Assembly: GCA_037447655.1 (NCBI GenBank)
Contig: JBBHKE010000853.1
Coordinates: 36,873-100,872, forward strand
DNA from: Zygnema cylindricum
Lineage: Eukaryota > Streptophyta > Zygnematophyceae > Zygnematales > Zygnemataceae
Direction of reading: 5' to 3'
Length of the DNA stretch: 64,000 nt
Shown here in pieces: positions 62,032-64,000 of the stretch. The notes beneath the pieces are model-generated. The model was given only the letters and a program-made list of their open reading frames with translations, was not told the DNA's origin and ran no database searches. The translations under genes and the position numbers were made by a program. The first letter of the stretch is position 1. Each line of letters starts with the position of its first letter.

Positions 62032-63051
62032 TGTTGAAATTCATAGATTTCTATAGTATTTTCTAGGTTTAAATATGTTAGGAAAAAGAAAAAAGGACAG
62101 ACAGCCTGCCTCCACCTCCTTTCTCTAGCCCCCATACTTGTTGTAGTCTCTGAAGGATAGAGAAGGTGGTTGATCCATGGCTGCCTTAGTTCAACATGCA
62201 GTTATTTCTAGAAGGTTACTAAAAATAGTCTTGACGGACCCGGGATTTGAACCCGGAGCCTGCGGTTCATCAAGTTGGTCGATAGCGGTCAGCTTTATCC
62301 TACTAGACTAGGACCAATGCTAAGTGCTATGGAGTATGATAGATATATATACATTTAGGAAGTAAGAAATTCATTTAACTAAAACTAGATACGGCGTGCA
62401 TAGATACAGTTTTAATATGACATCATTTCAGAATGAATACCTCGCATTTGTTTGACAGCGAAACAAATATCTCGCAAGTAATTATAACGGTTAAGATTAC
62501 GTCTCATTACGAATCTGACGACGCACGTCATCGCCAAAATCCTGGAGTGGTCACCTTGGGGTTTTGTGACGTGGCATGACCTGGAGACACGTGGAGAGAT
62601 GACATTCTGTCATAGGAATTCCGAGGAATGTACGAACAAATAAAAAGCAGACACGCGTCCACTAAATAGCCTTGTCGTACATAGGCCGTACAAAAGGTAC
62701 TTCGGCAGTAGTACTTTTTGGTACGGTACAGTAATTTGATTGGTCCAAACTTCAGTAGATAGAAGTTATTAGAAGGAATCAGGACTTAGAAAATTTTGGT
62801 AAGTAGTCACCTCTCCCTTTGAGAGTTTGTACAAATTGGCATTTTTGGTGCCTCATAACTTATCGGCTGGTTGGCCGTTTTCAGTGATTTTTTTTGCTAC
62901 GGACTCAAGGGAGTCCAGGCTGCACAGGGGTTTAGTCAAATTGTTAGTTTGTCTTCTTTGGCAGCAGTGGTCGTGGCTTAAAGAGGGTTAGTTAAATACT
63001 ATCTAGAGGCTTCCTGTATTCTGTAGTCCAATGGAGGACACAGAATTTGCA
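62032..63051 (+). repeat. Copia-5 5' LTR (family E)
   Basis: Starts TGTTGAAATTCATAG and ends AGAATTTGCA. 1,020 bp. Contains the antisense tRNA-like stretch at about 62232-62320. Confidence 0.92.
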
Positions 63052-64000
63052 GGTTATGGGCCCACCCTCTAGGGTGCCCACCTTCAATGGATCTGGGTTC
63101 ATCTATTGGGAAGCCATGATGATGGGAGCTTTGTGTGAAAAAGGATACTGGGGTATAGTCAGTGGACAAGTGAAACGTCCACCTTCGGGAACTCCACCAG
63201 GATTTGGGGGAGTAAGGTTTTCTGCAACAACGGCTGCCTGAACGGAGGAGGCAAATGATGGGGACAGAAGTGTGTCCGAAAAGGAGAAAGGGAAGGAGAC
63301 ACCCCTCACTCCTATCGTCACAATATCGGGAGTGATGACCGTGAAGATCGTGGAGAACAATACTCAAATGTGGGAGGATGTAAACATGGCTGCAAAGAAC
63401 TTCATTTTGAGGCACCTCACTCAAGGTTTGGCCACTCCTCATCTTCACATTTACAAGGCAGAGGAGTTGTGGGAGAGTTTGGTGGAGATTTATAGAGCTG
63501 GAACTATTCAGGAGCTCCAGTTGGCTGAGCAAAAGCTATTGAGTTACACTTACAAAGGAGGAAAGATGTTAGATTACTGTAATGATCTTTCTTGTTTGTA
63601 TATGGAAATGGAAAGTGCCGGGTGGACAGGTACAATGAAAATGAAAGTTAACACCCTTATCATGAAATTACCAGATGAGTTCGAAAACATAGTGTACCGA
63701 GTACAGGGAATGCCTGATAGTTCATGGAAATGGAACACAGTAGTCAGGATGATACTTGTGCAGGAAAACACAATGGAGATTAGGAGAGGAGGAAAGAGCA
63801 TTCAAGCTCTAGCAGCAGGAGGGGACCGATGGGGGAAGGACCCGAAGAAACCTTATAGAGGGGAAAGAGATCATTCTGGGGGACAGAGGCCCCCAAAGGG
63901 TCTTTGTCATTATTGCAAAAAGCCGGGACACTTTATTGCAGATTGTGTCAAGCTATCAGAGCTGAGGCTCCAAGAGAACCGTGGAGGAGGTTCTTCCGGA
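63031..64000 (+). pseudogene. Copia-5 gag, partial
   Basis: Compared with Copia-2, one extra T (GAATTTGCA for GAATTGCA) puts the LTR-borne ATG (63031) out of frame with gag; the gag frame itself resumes as QVMGPPSRVPTFNGSG. A TGA at about 63239 and later frame differences break it further. LPDEFENIVYRVQGM and a zinc knuckle CHYCKKPGHFIADC (about 63906-63947) are recognisable. The window ends in the linker before the protease. Confidence 0.88.
63052..63066 (+). other. Copia-5 primer-binding site
   Basis: GGTTATGGGCCCACC, exact complement of 15 bases of the initiator tRNA-Met anticodon arm, directly after the LTR. Confidence 0.85.

Larger units (their letters stand above)
62032..64000 (+). mobile_element. 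Copia-5, 5' part of a Ty1/copia element
   Basis: 5' LTR (family E), primer-binding site and gag on the + strand, running off the window. Left flank CCTCT would be the target duplication; the right flank is outside. Very similar to Copia-2, of which it is a near relative in opposite orientation. Confidence 0.92.

Overview
The window is repeat-dominated nuclear DNA of a eukaryote, most likely a green-lineage organism (streptophyte alga or early-diverging plant; inferred, not proven). The single host gene recognised is a many-exon DusA-type tRNA-dihydrouridine synthase of the plant/bacterial kind with an N-terminal leader that looks like a transit peptide. The introns are GT-AG, and almost everything else is LTR retrotransposon or simple repeat. 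No rRNA gene, intact tRNA gene or CRISPR array was seen.

Layout. 0-1.3 kb: two TA-flanked MITE-like elements with near-perfect terminal inverted repeats. 1.4-9.7 kb: the DusA-type gene on the + strand, about 13 exons, with a threefold repeat in intron 1 and long pyrimidine-rich tracts in its last introns. 9.7-18.3 kb: AT-rich intergenic DNA without a supportable gene, holding tandem repeats, another MITE and one arm of a dispersed inverted repeat. 18.3-21.3 kb: a broken copia fragment joined to an LTR, then a Ty3/gypsy LTR (family B), its leader and the start of its gag. 21.3-27.7 kb: a nearly complete Ty1/copia element (Copia-1). 27.7-34.1 kb: low-complexity DNA and a tandem duplication carrying a solo copia LTR with a perfect 5-bp target duplication.

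34.2-49.9 kb: a chromodomain Ty3/gypsy element (Gypsy-1, + strand) split in its RNase H by an antisense copia (Copia-2, target duplication CAGTA), itself split in its reverse transcriptase by a young gag-only element (target duplication CCTTA). This three-level nest is resolved to the base. 50.1-57.2 kb: decayed gag-protease of a family-B gypsy element (+ strand), broken by two antisense LTR copies. 57.2-62.0 kb: an antisense Ty3/gypsy element whose polyprotein carries a DNMT3/DRM-like cytosine-C5 methyltransferase ahead of the reverse transcriptase and a PHD-finger-like Cys/His module after the integrase. 62.0-64.0 kb: the 5' LTR and gag of another copia element (Copia-5), which cuts off the methyltransferase element and runs out of the window.

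The most notable object is the methyltransferase-RT-RNase H-integrase-PHD retrotransposon: a chromatin 'writer' and a likely chromatin 'reader' in one mobile element. Methyltransferase capture by retrotransposons has been reported from a charophyte alga and dinoflagellates (from memory); whether the methyltransferase plus PHD combination is described I cannot tell. A second cross-element signal is that four copia-type 5' ends here have a primer-binding site matching the anticodon arm of initiator tRNA-Met, and gag translation starts inside the LTR and reads through that site.
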